A stretch of 19,616 bases of DNA, taken from positions 19,570 through 39,185 of the forward strand of contig MHJB01000004.1 in assembly GCA_001817805.1 (NCBI GenBank). The letters are read 5' to 3'. Source of the DNA: Candidatus Colwellbacteria bacterium RIFCSPLOWO2_12_FULL_43_11 (GTDB taxonomy: Bacteria; Patescibacteriota; Minisyncoccia; UBA6257; Colwellbacteraceae). A model generated the notes under the pieces. That model ran no database searches, was not told the origin of the DNA, and saw nothing but the letters and a program-made list of their open reading frames with translations. This document shows positions 1-8,640 of the stretch, in pieces; the stretch's first letter is position 1, and every line of letters begins with the position of its first letter. The position numbers and the translations under genes are program-made.

Positions 1-575
1 GACCTGCCGTAATCGTTTGAAGTGCTTAGGAAAGCGGTTGAGTCCAGCCCATCAAGAAGATTGGCGTTTGCTGCCGTACCGCTTGTAGAAAGTTTGTTAT
101 TAAAAGTATTCCAGTCGGTAGCCGAAAGCCAGCCATTAGCAATGCTCGTTGCCTGCGACATAGAAAACGTCGCCGGATTAGTTCCGGAACAAGTAAGGGG
201 CGATGTACAAGAAACCGAACCCACACCACTACCCGTGGCAACATTCCAGGAGGTGTTAGCGCCATCGGTAGTAAGATATTTACCGCTCTGTCCTACTTGA
301 GAAGGCAAAAACACATTTAGAGCGGCGTTAGCGGTAGTGACACCGGTTCCGCCATTTGATATCCCCACTGTGCCGGTTACGTTGGAAGCTCTGCCGGAAA
401 TATCTCCTGATATCCTCGTACCGGAAATAGTATTTGTCGGGTTAGCGGTTGGCGGTGAACTTGTCGGTGGGATAAAAGCCGATAAGGCGATGCCATACAT
501 GGCCACGAGCCCGAAAGCCATAAATACAATATAGACAAATATAACTCTGCCCGTCTTGAAATTGTTCTTAAACAT
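1..575 (-). CDS. Surface-anchored tail-fibre-like repeat protein, partial (3' end outside window)
   Basis: An open frame starts with ATG at 575-573 and stays open for 191 codons to the left edge, so the C-terminus is missing. Residues about 11-32 form one hydrophobic segment after a basic start (MFKNNFKTGR), which suggests a signal anchor. After it comes Pro/Ser/Thr-rich sequence, then low-complexity Gly/Thr/Asn-rich sequence with phrases such as NGGTGVTTANAAL, SGKYLTTDG, SATDWNTFNNK and LLDGLDSTAFL. These resemble the beta-rich repeats of phage tail fibres and of long cell-surface proteins common in CPR genomes. It follows the PilV-like prepilin gene by 29 bases on the same strand, so it is probably the distal gene of the pilus operon and could be an exported adhesin. 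There is no Shine-Dalgarno sequence before the ATG. The function is inferred from composition and phrase-level similarity only. Confidence 0.75.
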   Translation of the reverse strand, partial: MFKNNFKTGRVIFVYIVFMAFGLVAMYGIALSAFIPPTSSPPTANPTNTISGTRISGDISGRASNVTGTVGISNGGTGVTTANAALNVFLPSQVGQSGKYLTTDGANTSWNVATGSGVGSVSCTSPLTCSGTNPATFSMSQATSIANGWLSATDWNTFNNKLSTSGTAANANLLDGLDSTAFLSTSNDYGR

Positions 576-604
576 ATTACTTATGTAAGTATATCACGCT
601 CAAA

Positions 605-2095
605 TTAAGGGCTCCAATTTACGATTACATCGTTAACAACCGGAGACGCACCAGTTGATTCCAGATAAACCTTATAGCGATAGTATCGCTTATTATTGTG
701 GTGAGCGGTAACGATTGGCACGGGTGCGCCCTGACCCGTTGTGATATAAAAACTGGAAGAGCTGCCATCCGGACCTATATAGGTCCACCCGCTACCGGCA
801 CCCGCAACTTTTACTTTGTAATTAGAGGTAAGACAAACTCCCGGCTCCGCGCAGTTAAAACTTATCCAGCCGATAATATCATTCCAGGCCCAACCGTGAA
901 ACTCCGCGGTCGCCTGAGTTATAGTCACCTGGTATGTGGGACTTGCCGGGCAAATCCAAGTAGACCCGTCCCAGGTAGAGCCGCTCGATGAATTGCCGCA
1001 AAAACTCACCCAACCATAAGCATCGTTCCAAGCCCAACCGGCCAAATTGCCGTTATTATTAGAAACATAGAAATTACTGGTTGCACATACGTCCCCTACG
1101 GCAGTGGTAGCGCAATCCAAGGCAAAATCACCATCGGTTGAAGTAGCCCATCTTGTCATCTTAGCGGTAGCCACTACTGCCGGTCCGCCCGGAGCGCCAT
1201 AGAAATCAAGCCAGCCGATAATATCGTTCCACGCATAACGGTCCGTCGAATCAATGGGGCCTGTCGGACTGCCTCCGGCCTCGCCAGTTGAGCTGTTACT
1301 GCTGGCCAACTGGAACTTAACTGTGCTTCCCCCAGCCGGCACGCCTTTCCACATTAGGGAATTCATAGCTACACCGTCGGTAACTTCCGTGTCAAAAGTG
1401 CTTGATATAAGCCAACCGCTACTTGCCGGGACCAAGAGTTGAAGAGCCCCCGGAATAGTAGTAGCGTCCAATCCGCTCTGACTAAAGTAATCCTTGCCAG
1501 GCCTTGTAGCCGGTCCAACCACACCAGTTGAACCGCTCCAATCGGTAAATTGATTAATCTCGTTCTTGGACCTGGTTAAATACTCCGATACCGAAACTTC
1601 CGCTGTAGTGGCACCTTGCGGCCAAGTAACTTTAGCGGTGATCTTTTGCGTCGATGGGTCCTGAAGAATCCCTATTTGTAAAGAAGAACAACTGGTCTCC
1701 ACGGAAGCCGTAATCGTACCCGCCCCGCAAACATCACGATTGACGTTTTCCACGGTGAAATAGCGCGTATAAACTATATTGTTGACCGTTCTTTGCTGAC
1801 TCGCTGCAACAATAACTAAACTGTCGTCTAAGGAATATGGATAGGTTGTGACACCAGTCGTCTTGGTCAAATTATAAATATTTTGCCATTTACTCTCCGC
1901 TATCGATCTAACATTATCTAATAATTCTTGGGCTAAAGGAGAAGCCGCATCGGTCGCCCGATTTTGCTGATTACTGCGCACGGTGAAAATCAGACTGCCG
2001 GCTGCGCTGCCTATAATCAAAGCACCGATAGAAACCGCGATAAGTACTTCTATAAGTGACTGACCGCCGTTATTTTTAGTCGAGAAATTTTTCAT
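605..2095 (-). CDS. PilV/GspI-like prepilin with large C-terminal region carrying three WAWN-GW repeats
   Basis: The N-terminus has a class III prepilin signal: cleavage is expected between Gly11 and Gln12, Glu16 is the +5 glutamate, and the hydrophobic stretch LIEVLIAVSIGALII follows. At 496 aa it is far longer than a usual minor pilin (150-200 aa). Residues about 40-180 look like a pilin body with Cys123, Cys136 and possible beta strands. Residues about 287-300, 353-367 and 401-415 are three copies of a motif of the form (G)xAWNDxxGWxxFxx (for example GWAWNDIIGWISFNC), joined by Ser/Gly-rich linkers. A Gly/Ser/Asn-rich tail follows. The start abuts the stop of the upstream prepilin gene (TAA then ATG), implying translational coupling. 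It is probably a minor pilin or tip adhesin, with the Trp-rich repeats as an exposed beta-sheet module. The adhesin role is inference. Confidence 0.8.
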   Translation of the reverse strand: MKNFSTKNNGGQSLIEVLIAVSIGALIIGSAAGSLIFTVRSNQQNRATDAASPLAQELLDNVRSIAESKWQNIYNLTKTTGVTTYPYSLDDSLVIVAASQQRTVNNIVYTRYFTVENVNRDVCGAGTITASVETSCSSLQIGILQDPSTQKITAKVTWPQGATTAEVSVSEYLTRSKNEINQFTDWSGSTGVVGPATRPGKDYFSQSGLDATTIPGALQLLVPASSGWLISSTFDTEVTDGVAMNSLMWKGVPAGGSTVKFQLASSNSSTGEAGGSPTGPIDSTDRYAWNDIIGWLDFYGAPGGPAVVATAKMTRWATSTDGDFALDCATTAVGDVCATSNFYVSNNNGNLAGWAWNDAYGWVSFCGNSSSGSTWDGSTWICPASPTYQVTITQATAEFHGWAWNDIIGWISFNCAEPGVCLTSNYKVKVAGAGSGWTYIGPDGSSSSFYITTGQGAPVPIVTAHHNNKRYYRYKVYLESTGASPVVNDVIVNWSP

Positions 2096-2581
2096 TTAGA
2101 AATCAATTCTGCCGTTGGCATTCACGGTAACGGTTTTGGAACCCGTACCGCCTATTGAGTTTATTATAATAGTAGTGGTGCCAGTAGGCAATCCTGTGGC
2201 TTTAGCAAACACTACGTCTTGGGTAGCGGGAGACCCGGGACTAAACTCCAAACCAGCGCTCAAATTTGTTCTTTTGGATTCGGTGCCACCATCGGCAACG
2301 CAATTCGCCCCCGAAGAAACATATGCGCCAAAACAAGTAACATAAAAATCATTGGCGCTACCCACCGGATTATTGAAATGTATCCACCACTGGTAGCCGT
2401 CTTCTTGAGCGCGGGAGCGTTCCATAGTTAGGTTAAGCTCGCGGACCAAAATACTGCCGGTTAATTCAAGCCGGTTCTTGTTTCTCTGCGCTAAATAATT
2501 GGCAATTCCGACGGTTGCAAGAATCGCCATTATACCGATGACGATAATTAATTCTATTAAAGTAAACCCTTTATTCTTCAT
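2096..2581 (-). CDS. GspH/FimT-like minor prepilin
   Basis: The protein begins MKNKGFTLIELIIVIG, a textbook prepilin peptidase site: cleavage after Gly5, Phe6 as the mature N-terminus, and Glu10 at +5. The following helix (residues 6-28) would be membrane-embedded before assembly. The 161-aa length, the QWWIHF segment after the N-terminal helix, and the C-terminal VTVNANGRIDF resemble GspH/FimT minor pseudopilins, which usually end with a strand of the type I-x-V-x-x-x-G-R-I. Cys83 and Cys94 could form a disulphide. The start overlaps the pilC stop by one base (TAATG), and the next gene starts directly after its own stop. Both arrangements suggest coupled translation inside the pilus operon. 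It is likely a minor pilin that primes fibre assembly. The GspH assignment is moderately sure; the prepilin assignment is firm. Confidence 0.88.
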   Translation of the reverse strand: MKNKGFTLIELIIVIGIMAILATVGIANYLAQRNKNRLELTGSILVRELNLTMERSRAQEDGYQWWIHFNNPVGSANDFYVTCFGAYVSSGANCVADGGTESKRTNLSAGLEFSPGSPATQDVVFAKATGLPTGTTTIIINSIGGTGSKTVTVNANGRIDF

Positions 2582-3798
2582 TATCTGCTTATTTGGGTTG
2601 TCAGTTGGTAAACCGGGACAATAATTGATAACGCAATAATACCCACTATGAAACCCATAAACAGTAAGAGCGCCGGTTCCAAAAACGAAACCAAGGTCTT
2701 TATGGAAGTATCTATTTCGGATTCGTAAAAACGCCCGAGAGTATCAAGAATACTTTCCATATGCCCCGCTTTCTCGGCAATAGCGATTAAGTTCACAATT
2801 ATCCTCGGGAAGGATGGCTCGCGGCGAAAGGCTTCTCCAATCGTAAGTCCCTTGGTAATGCCCTCTCGTGAGATGCGGAGAATAGCGGCCTTGAGCTCGA
2901 TGTGTCCCACCGAGTCAGCGGTAATTTCAAGCGCGTTCAAAATTGGCATACCGCTTCGCAGGAGTGACGAAAGGGTTGTAGCGAATCTTTGTAGGGCGAT
3001 TTTGTAAATAATATTTTTTATAATCGGGGTGCGAATCATTAACCGCCCCACAATAGTCCTGCCGCTTACCGTTTTACTAAAAAAGAGCCAGGCGCCTACT
3101 ACCGAAATGATAAGAGCGGGAAAAACTATAAGGGCGTTACCTCCCAAGAAAAGCCCTACGGCGAAAACAATTCTGGAAAAAGTCGGCGGTTGTATGCCGC
3201 CGGATAAAAAGACTTCGGCAATCTTCGGCAAAGCAAAAGTTACTAATAATAATAGAATGGATAAAGATAGGACTACGAGCACTATCGGATAAATCAGAGC
3301 CGCCCTAATCTTATTTCTTATTTCCTGTTCTTTTTCCAGAGATATGCTCAAATCGTCAAAAACTTTTTCCAGGTTACCGGAGGCCTCTCCCGCTTTAATC
3401 AAATTTACGAAAACCGGTGAAAAATATTTCGGGTATTTGATAAAAGTGCTGTAAAAAGGCTGGCCTTTACTTAAAGAGTCTCTCACCTCTATGAGTAGTG
3501 ACTTGATTGTCGGTTTTTCGAAATCCGCTATTAGAATATCAATAGCCTTAAAGAGGTCTGTACCGACTTTGAGCATGAGCGCCAAATACTTAGTCAGAAA
3601 TACTTTATCCGATACCGTAATGGACTGGGAAAACATTCCTCCGAAGCCCCTGGCGTCCACTCCGGCCATAGCCTTAACCGAAACCGGCCTCAGGCCTTGC
3701 GAGGCCATCCACTCCAAAACGTCCGCCGGACCCCTTGCTTCCAAGTCTCCTTCTACTACTCTGCCCTCTGGTTCTGAAGCTATGTAATGAAATCTCAT
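2581..3798 (-). CDS. pilC: Type IV pilus inner-membrane platform protein PilC (GspF family)
   Basis: At 405 aa this is the normal size for PilC/GspF. It shows two copies of the T2SF helical domain, at about residues 65-190 and 268-390. Each contains the family signature around a Gly-Glu/Ala-Gly core: GEASGNLE at 137-144 and AEKAGHMES at 341-349. Transmembrane segments lie at about 170-190, 212-240 and 372-396. Residues 1-45 form the short N-terminal domain typical of PilC. In the family it sits in the inner membrane, contacts the PilB hexamer, and passes pilins into the growing fibre. The gene follows pilB after a single base and overlaps the next prepilin by one base. The start at 3798 gives the expected N-terminus, and no Shine-Dalgarno sequence precedes it. 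Confidence 0.95.
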   Translation of the reverse strand: MRFHYIASEPEGRVVEGDLEARGPADVLEWMASQGLRPVSVKAMAGVDARGFGGMFSQSITVSDKVFLTKYLALMLKVGTDLFKAIDILIADFEKPTIKSLLIEVRDSLSKGQPFYSTFIKYPKYFSPVFVNLIKAGEASGNLEKVFDDLSISLEKEQEIRNKIRAALIYPIVLVVLSLSILLLLVTFALPKIAEVFLSGGIQPPTFSRIVFAVGLFLGGNALIVFPALIISVVGAWLFFSKTVSGRTIVGRLMIRTPIIKNIIYKIALQRFATTLSSLLRSGMPILNALEITADSVGHIELKAAILRISREGITKGLTIGEAFRREPSFPRIIVNLIAIAEKAGHMESILDTLGRFYESEIDTSIKTLVSFLEPALLLFMGFIVGIIALSIIVPVYQLTTQISR

Positions 3799-3799
3799 A

Positions 3800-5506
3800 T
3801 TATTCTCTGATTACTCTTAATAGTTCGTCTATAGTGGTTATACCTCTCTCTACTTTTCTCAAACCGTCTTCAAACATAGTAAGCATCCCCTGTGTTTTGG
3901 CTAAAGCGCGCAAATTGTCCAAAGAGAAGTCTGGACTTATTATAAGCTTTCTTACATCTTCTGTAATATTCAAAACTTCGTATATGCCGATTCGCCCCCG
4001 GTAGCCGCTACCTCCGCAAACCTGGCAACCCTTACCCAGATAAACAGCGTTAGGCATTTTGAATTCGGCGTCCAACCCTAATTCTTTAACTTGCTTGGTC
4101 AAAGCCGCGACTAGTTCCGGTGAAGGAACATAAGAATATATGCAGTCCTGACAAATTTTTCTTACCAGTCGTTGTGCCATGATTACATTTAAGACTGCCG
4201 CAACCAAAAACGGCGGGATATTCAAATCGATGAACCTGGGTATGGTTGTAGGAGCATCATTTGTATGGAGCGAAGACAAAACCAAGTGACCGGTCAAAGC
4301 TGACTGCACGGCAATTTCAGCTGTCTCGGAGTCTCTAATTTCTCCTACCATGATGACGTTAGGGTCCTGACGGAGAATCGCCCGCAGTCCCCCGGCAAAA
4401 GTGACACCGGCCACAGGGTTAATCTGGGTTTGATTAATGAATTTGATGTCATATTCAATCGGGTCTTCAACGGTAACAATATTAACTTCCGGCCGGTTCA
4501 AGATACCCAAAATAGAGTACAGCGTGGTGCTCTTGCCGGAACCGGTCGGACCGCAAACCAGAATCATACCGTAACTTTTCTTAATATTTTCTTCCAAGAG
4601 TTCAATCGTGTCCGGCATCATGCCAAGTTCCGCCATAGATAAGGGTCTCGTGGTAGTCGCCAGTAATCTCATCTCAACTTTTTCGCCGTAGAAAGTAGGC
4701 ATAATCGCGATTCTAACATCAACCACATCTCTCCCCACCTCATAGCGTAAACGTCCATCCTGCGGTCTGGAGTGCTCGTCAATCTTGAGCGCTCCCAAAA
4801 GCTTGAGCCTCGCCACTATTGCCGGATGGATCTCTTTGGGAATTTTAAACATTTCTCTCAACACGCCATCTATCCGGTAGCGAACCAGAATAAGGTCTTC
4901 AAAAACTTCTATATGAATGTCGGAGGCCCGGAGTGCCAAAGCGTAAGACAAAATGTTGTATATAATGGAAACTATGGGAACTTCTTTGGCGGCTTCCTCT
5001 CCGGTAATTCTGCTTCTTTTGGATTCGGAGATAGCTTCGTCAATAAGTTTGCGGTAATCAACCGCGGTTGTCTGCCCATAGAGAGCGAAGCCTTTATCTA
5101 AGTCGCTCCCAATAGCAACATAGACTTTGATGCGCTGTTTTAAATATCTTTCCAAAAATTCTATAGCCACCAGGTCGGATGGGTCCTCCATCGCCACCGA
5201 TAACTTGCCATCGGTTTCTTTGCCGAAAATAATTACTCTTTTTTGCCTGGCTAAGTCCTGCGGTAAAAGCTTTAGAATATCAACGCTTACTTCCCGTCCC
5301 TCGAGTCCGGCCGGAGGAACACTCAGATACTTGGACAAAAGGGCAGTATAATATTGCTCGGTTAGTACGCTTTTCGATATAAGCACTTCAGCGGTTTTCT
5401 GCCCCAGTCTTTGAGCCTCAAAGGCAACGGCGTCGTATGCCTCGGGAGTCATTAAATTATCCTGTAAAACTATTTCTCTAAACTTCTCTTCGGGAATCTG
5501 TAACAT
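3800..5506 (-). CDS. pilB: Type IV pilus assembly ATPase PilB
   Basis: The 568-aa protein has the complete GspE/PilB layout. An N-terminal MshEN-like region covers about 1-140, followed by the N2 linker domain. The ATPase core has Walker A GPTGSGKST (319-327), an Asp box around VEDPIEY (346-352), Walker B with the catalytic glutamate in IMVGEIRD (Glu389), and a His box GHLVLSSLHTNDA (406-418). Two CxxC pairs (Cys452/455 and Cys494/497) form the tetracysteine zinc site that separates PilB/GspE from the retraction ATPase PilT. In the family it is a cytoplasmic hexamer powering pilus extension against PilC. It is the first gene of the pilB-pilC-prepilin run. An extended -10 box lies only about ten bases before the ATG and there is no Shine-Dalgarno sequence, so the message may be essentially leaderless. 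No pilT is in the window. Confidence 0.97.
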   Translation of the reverse strand: MLQIPEEKFREIVLQDNLMTPEAYDAVAFEAQRLGQKTAEVLISKSVLTEQYYTALLSKYLSVPPAGLEGREVSVDILKLLPQDLARQKRVIIFGKETDGKLSVAMEDPSDLVAIEFLERYLKQRIKVYVAIGSDLDKGFALYGQTTAVDYRKLIDEAISESKRSRITGEEAAKEVPIVSIIYNILSYALALRASDIHIEVFEDLILVRYRIDGVLREMFKIPKEIHPAIVARLKLLGALKIDEHSRPQDGRLRYEVGRDVVDVRIAIMPTFYGEKVEMRLLATTTRPLSMAELGMMPDTIELLEENIKKSYGMILVCGPTGSGKSTTLYSILGILNRPEVNIVTVEDPIEYDIKFINQTQINPVAGVTFAGGLRAILRQDPNVIMVGEIRDSETAEIAVQSALTGHLVLSSLHTNDAPTTIPRFIDLNIPPFLVAAVLNVIMAQRLVRKICQDCIYSYVPSPELVAALTKQVKELGLDAEFKMPNAVYLGKGCQVCGGSGYRGRIGIYEVLNITEDVRKLIISPDFSLDNLRALAKTQGMLTMFEDGLRKVERGITTIDELLRVIRE

Positions 5507-5515
5507 TGTTATTAA

Positions 5516-5524
5516 ATTATAACA
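5516..5524 (-). promoter_or_regulatory. Extended -10 promoter for pilB, near-leaderless
   Basis: On the minus strand these nine bases read TGTTATAAT, a perfect extended -10 (TGnTATAAT). The -10 hexamer ends ten bases before the pilB ATG, so a start site about seven bases downstream would leave a leader of only a few nucleotides. The -35 position falls inside the upstream terminator stem and does not match the consensus, as is tolerated for extended -10 promoters. Confidence 0.6.
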
Positions 5525-5533
5525 TTACGAAAC

Positions 5534-5562
5534 AAAAAGAACCCTTTTTGAGGGTTCTTTTT
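5534..5562 (-). terminator. Rho-independent terminator after the major pilin gene
   Basis: A perfect 12-bp stem (5534-5545 with 5551-5562) encloses a 5-base loop. On the minus strand it ends in a T-run, which fits intrinsic termination of the pilin transcript entering from 5581. The stem also carries an A/T run on the other side, so it could act in both directions. It sits directly upstream of the pilB extended -10 box, separating pilin expression from the assembly operon. Confidence 0.85.
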
Positions 5563-5580
5563 AAGAACGGAGGTCCTAAA

Positions 5581-6126
5581 TTAGCATCCTGCGCCTGCAA
5601 TCAAAACAAGGTTAGTGCCGACTTCGTAACAGTCAGCAGAGGATCCACCATCTGTACTTTCTTTATCTGCACCGCCGGTATTAGAGTATCTGACGCTCTC
5701 CATCTGAGCAGTAAGCTCCCAAGTCTTAGCGGCATCATTAGTAGAGGCAGAATAGTGTAAAGCGGCAGTTTGAGTTCCGTTCGGGTCCATGGGCAACGTG
5801 CTAAGACCTGAGGTCGTACCCAAGTTTATAGCAACCCAACCCGTACCATCGAGCAATCTAATCTGGTTAGCTATGGCCCCAGCACAAGGAGCAGCTACCG
5901 GGCTTAACGTACACCTCCAAGCGGTAGTAAAGGTTGGAGTGGTGTTGGTCGCCAAGTACAAAGCTATCGCGGAATTTATAGTGCCTAAATCATTTAACCT
6001 CTGTGTGTCTCGGCTTTCCTGCAAAATCTGAGCTGGGTTCAAAATAAGAACGGTAGCGGAAGCCAATATTGCCAAAATACCGATAACGATTAGAAGTTCT
6101 ATGAGTGTAAAGCCTTTTTTTGTCAT
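5581..6126 (-). CDS. Type IV prepilin, probable major pilin
   Basis: The N-terminus MTKKGFTLIELLIVIGILAI is a classical type IV prepilin signal: cleavage after Gly5, mature Phe6, and Glu10 at +5. The hydrophobic helix continues to about residue 30. The mature body (~176 aa) has a coiled N-terminal helix (about 31-60), then Cys72/Cys81 and a C-terminal pair Cys166/Cys181 that resembles the D-region disulphide of pilins. The style, with an NPAQxLQESRDTQRLNDL segment after the helix, is common for CPR pilins. It has its own promoter and its own strong terminator upstream of pilB, so it can be expressed at a different and probably higher level than the assembly genes. That arrangement is why I call it the major pilin; expression itself cannot be seen. 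Confidence 0.9.
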   Translation of the reverse strand: MTKKGFTLIELLIVIGILAILASATVLILNPAQILQESRDTQRLNDLGTINSAIALYLATNTTPTFTTAWRCTLSPVAAPCAGAIANQIRLLDGTGWVAINLGTTSGLSTLPMDPNGTQTAALHYSASTNDAAKTWELTAQMESVRYSNTGGADKESTDGGSSADCYEVGTNLVLIAGAGC

Positions 6127-6183
6127 TTTTTTAAGTTTGTAAATCGACTTTTTATTTTCTCGACCTTTTGGAATACTGGTTTA

Positions 6184-6211
6184 ATTATACAATAACTGGC
6201 TTAGCGAACAA
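6184..6211 (-). promoter_or_regulatory. Promoter for the pilin gene
   Basis: The minus strand shows TATAAT at 6189-6184, preceded after 16 bases by TTGTTC (6211-6206) as a weak -35. The predicted start site near 6177 leaves a leader of about 50 bases before the ATG at 6126, longer than for pilB. The bases just before the ATG are A/T-rich with no Shine-Dalgarno motif. Confidence 0.5.
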
Positions 6212-6258
6212 ATGTACTGTGCATAACCCTGGTTTTCGAGCGTTCTGACTCTTTATTT

Positions 6259-6648
6259 TCAAGTTCTATCAAGATACGACTTTATTTTCTCAACCAATTC
6301 ATCAATACCGGTTTGAGCTTTTACCAAATATTCCACGGCGCCCAAGGCTTTGCCCCTGGCCATGTCGCTGTCCTGACCCAAGTTAGAAATTACAATAATT
6401 GGTCCGCCTTGAAGCATGGGATTGCTGTGAATTTCTTCCATCACTTCAAAACCGGATTTTTTGGGCAGGATTATATCCAGCAACATCAGATTGGGTTTTA
6501 CTGTTTTTAAAGTTTCTATAGCCGCTTCCCCGTCAAAAACCTTTAATACCTCTACCCCCGCTCTCTGTAACCTGGTAGTCAAAAGTTGAGACAAAAAAAT
6601 ATCATCTTCAACAAGCAATACCGTCTTTTTATTAGTTGGCTCTGCCAT
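6259..6648 (-). CDS. Single-domain response regulator (CheY-like receiver)
   Basis: The 129-aa protein is a lone receiver domain with no output domain. The acidic pocket is VEDD (Glu14, Asp15, Asp16), the phosphoacceptor is Asp58 in LLLDIILP, the switch Ser/Thr position is Ser88 in VISNLGQ, and the conserved lysine is Lys110 in YLVKAQ. It can therefore accept a phosphoryl group from a histidine kinase but must signal through protein contacts. It lies between the 16S gene and the pilin gene, on the pilus strand. The stop is TGA, showing standard use of that codon. No kinase is directly adjacent; the nearest are the three in the right half of the window, so pairing with them is a guess. It could modulate PilB or another pilus component, as PilG/PilH-type regulators do elsewhere. 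Confidence 0.93.
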   Translation of the reverse strand: MAEPTNKKTVLLVEDDIFLSQLLTTRLQRAGVEVLKVFDGEAAIETLKTVKPNLMLLDIILPKKSGFEVMEEIHSNPMLQGGPIIVISNLGQDSDMARGKALGAVEYLVKAQTGIDELVEKIKSYLDRT

Positions 6649-6660
6649 TTAATTTAGTTA

Positions 6661-6669
6661 ATTATAGCA
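6661..6669 (-). promoter_or_regulatory. Extended -10 promoter for the response regulator, near-leaderless
   Basis: The minus strand reads TGCTATAAT, a perfect extended -10. The hexamer ends 12 bases before the ATG at 6648, so the predicted leader is only about five bases. No clear -35 hexamer is visible 17 bases upstream. Confidence 0.6.
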
Positions 6670-6705
6670 CGGGAATCATAGGGATTCTAACACGCCATAA
6701 TATAA

Positions 6706-6714
6706 ATTATAGCA
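6706..6714 (-). promoter_or_regulatory. Second extended -10 box upstream of the response regulator
   Basis: The same nine bases, TGCTATAAT, occur again 45 bases further upstream on the minus strand. A start here would give a leader of about 50 bases. It may be an alternative promoter for the response regulator or a leftover duplicate; which one is used cannot be told from sequence. Confidence 0.4.
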
Positions 6715-6717
6715 TCA

Positions 6718-6763
6718 ATCCTTCAACGTAGTTCAGGATTGTCCTGAGCCCGCCGAAGGACAA
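6718..6763. repeat. Two adjacent REP-like hairpins
   Basis: 6718-6739 is a bulged palindrome with ATCCT/AGGAT ends around AACGTAGTT. It abuts 6739-6763, whose TTGTCCT/AGGACAA arms enclose a GC-rich loop. The phrases (CCTTC...CAGGA and CCTGAGCCCGCCGAAGG) resemble small interspersed palindromes found in many bacterial genomes. They lie just beyond the 16S processing stalk and could block 3' exonucleases or weaken read-through, but no T-run follows, so I do not call a terminator. Confidence 0.5.
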
Positions 6764-6795
6764 ATTAAGTAGAAATCTTTTTTAGTTGTCCCAAT
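6764..6795 (-). ncRNA. 3' arm of the pre-16S processing stalk
   Basis: These 32 bases are complementary to 8459-8490 on the other side of the 16S gene with only small internal mismatches. The core GTTGTCCCAAT/ATTGGGACAAC is perfect. In the transcript the two would form a long stem with 16S in the loop, the usual RNase III substrate for 16S maturation. Between this arm and the 16S 3' end are three small hairpins, one with AGTCGAG (6821-6827) pairing with CTCGACT (6840-6846). Confidence 0.85.
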
Positions 6796-6888
6796 TTACA
6801 TCCCACAGTATTGCGGGACGAGTCGAGACACAAAGGCTCCTCGACTAACACCTTCACGTTTAGATAAATCCAAACGGATCAATTCTTA

Positions 6889-8428
<1,540 letters not shown>

Positions 8429-8431
8429 TAA

Positions 8432-8456
8432 ATCTGATATTTATTCAATATCAGAT
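8432..8456. other. Small hairpin between processing stalk and 16S 5' end
   Basis: Ten paired bases (8432-8441 with 8447-8456) around a 5-base loop form a perfect small hairpin, built on CTGATATT/AATATCAG. It lies just before the mature 16S 5' end on the minus strand, a position where leader hairpins guide final trimming. Confidence 0.6.
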
Positions 8457-8458
8457 AG

Positions 8459-8490
8459 ATTGGGACAACTAAAAAATTTCTCTACTTAAT
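8459..8490 (-). ncRNA. 5' arm of the pre-16S processing stalk
   Basis: This is the partner of 6764-6795 (see that entry). Because both arms survive, the 16S precursor is intact, including its unusual 3' tail. From here to the promoter at 8563 there is about 70 bases of AT-rich leader without other features. Confidence 0.85.
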
Positions 8491-8562
8491 CTATATACTC
8501 TACTTACAGAGTTTTAAGGTTTTATTAACTTTTAAAGGGCCAGTCATTACCATAGCGTACCC

Positions 8563-8591
8563 ATTATTATAGAGGTGGGCAGGCTTGTCAA
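8563..8591 (-). promoter_or_regulatory. 16S rRNA promoter
   Basis: The minus strand has a perfect -35 TTGACA at 8591-8586, then AATAAT at 8568-8563 after 17 bases. An overlapping perfect TATAAT at 8571-8566 lies only 14 bases away, so the first is the better-spaced -10. Transcription would start near 8556 and give a leader of about 125 bases that contains the processing arm. The near-consensus -35 is unlike the weak -35 regions of the protein genes. Confidence 0.7.
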
Positions 8592-8640
8592 CCCCGTAGT
8601 AGAACAGCTCATTAGTAATCAGCTTGTTAGCTAAAAAGCT

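Noticed and set aside
605..1442. Plus-strand frames 698-991 and 1254-1442
   Set aside because: They are antisense to the PilV-like gene and lack any family feature or start context.
6649..6763. tRNA or 5' part of 23S after the 16S gene
   Set aside because: No cloverleaf, T-loop GGTTCGA or 23S start sequence is visible; the stretch holds promoter boxes and small palindromes only.
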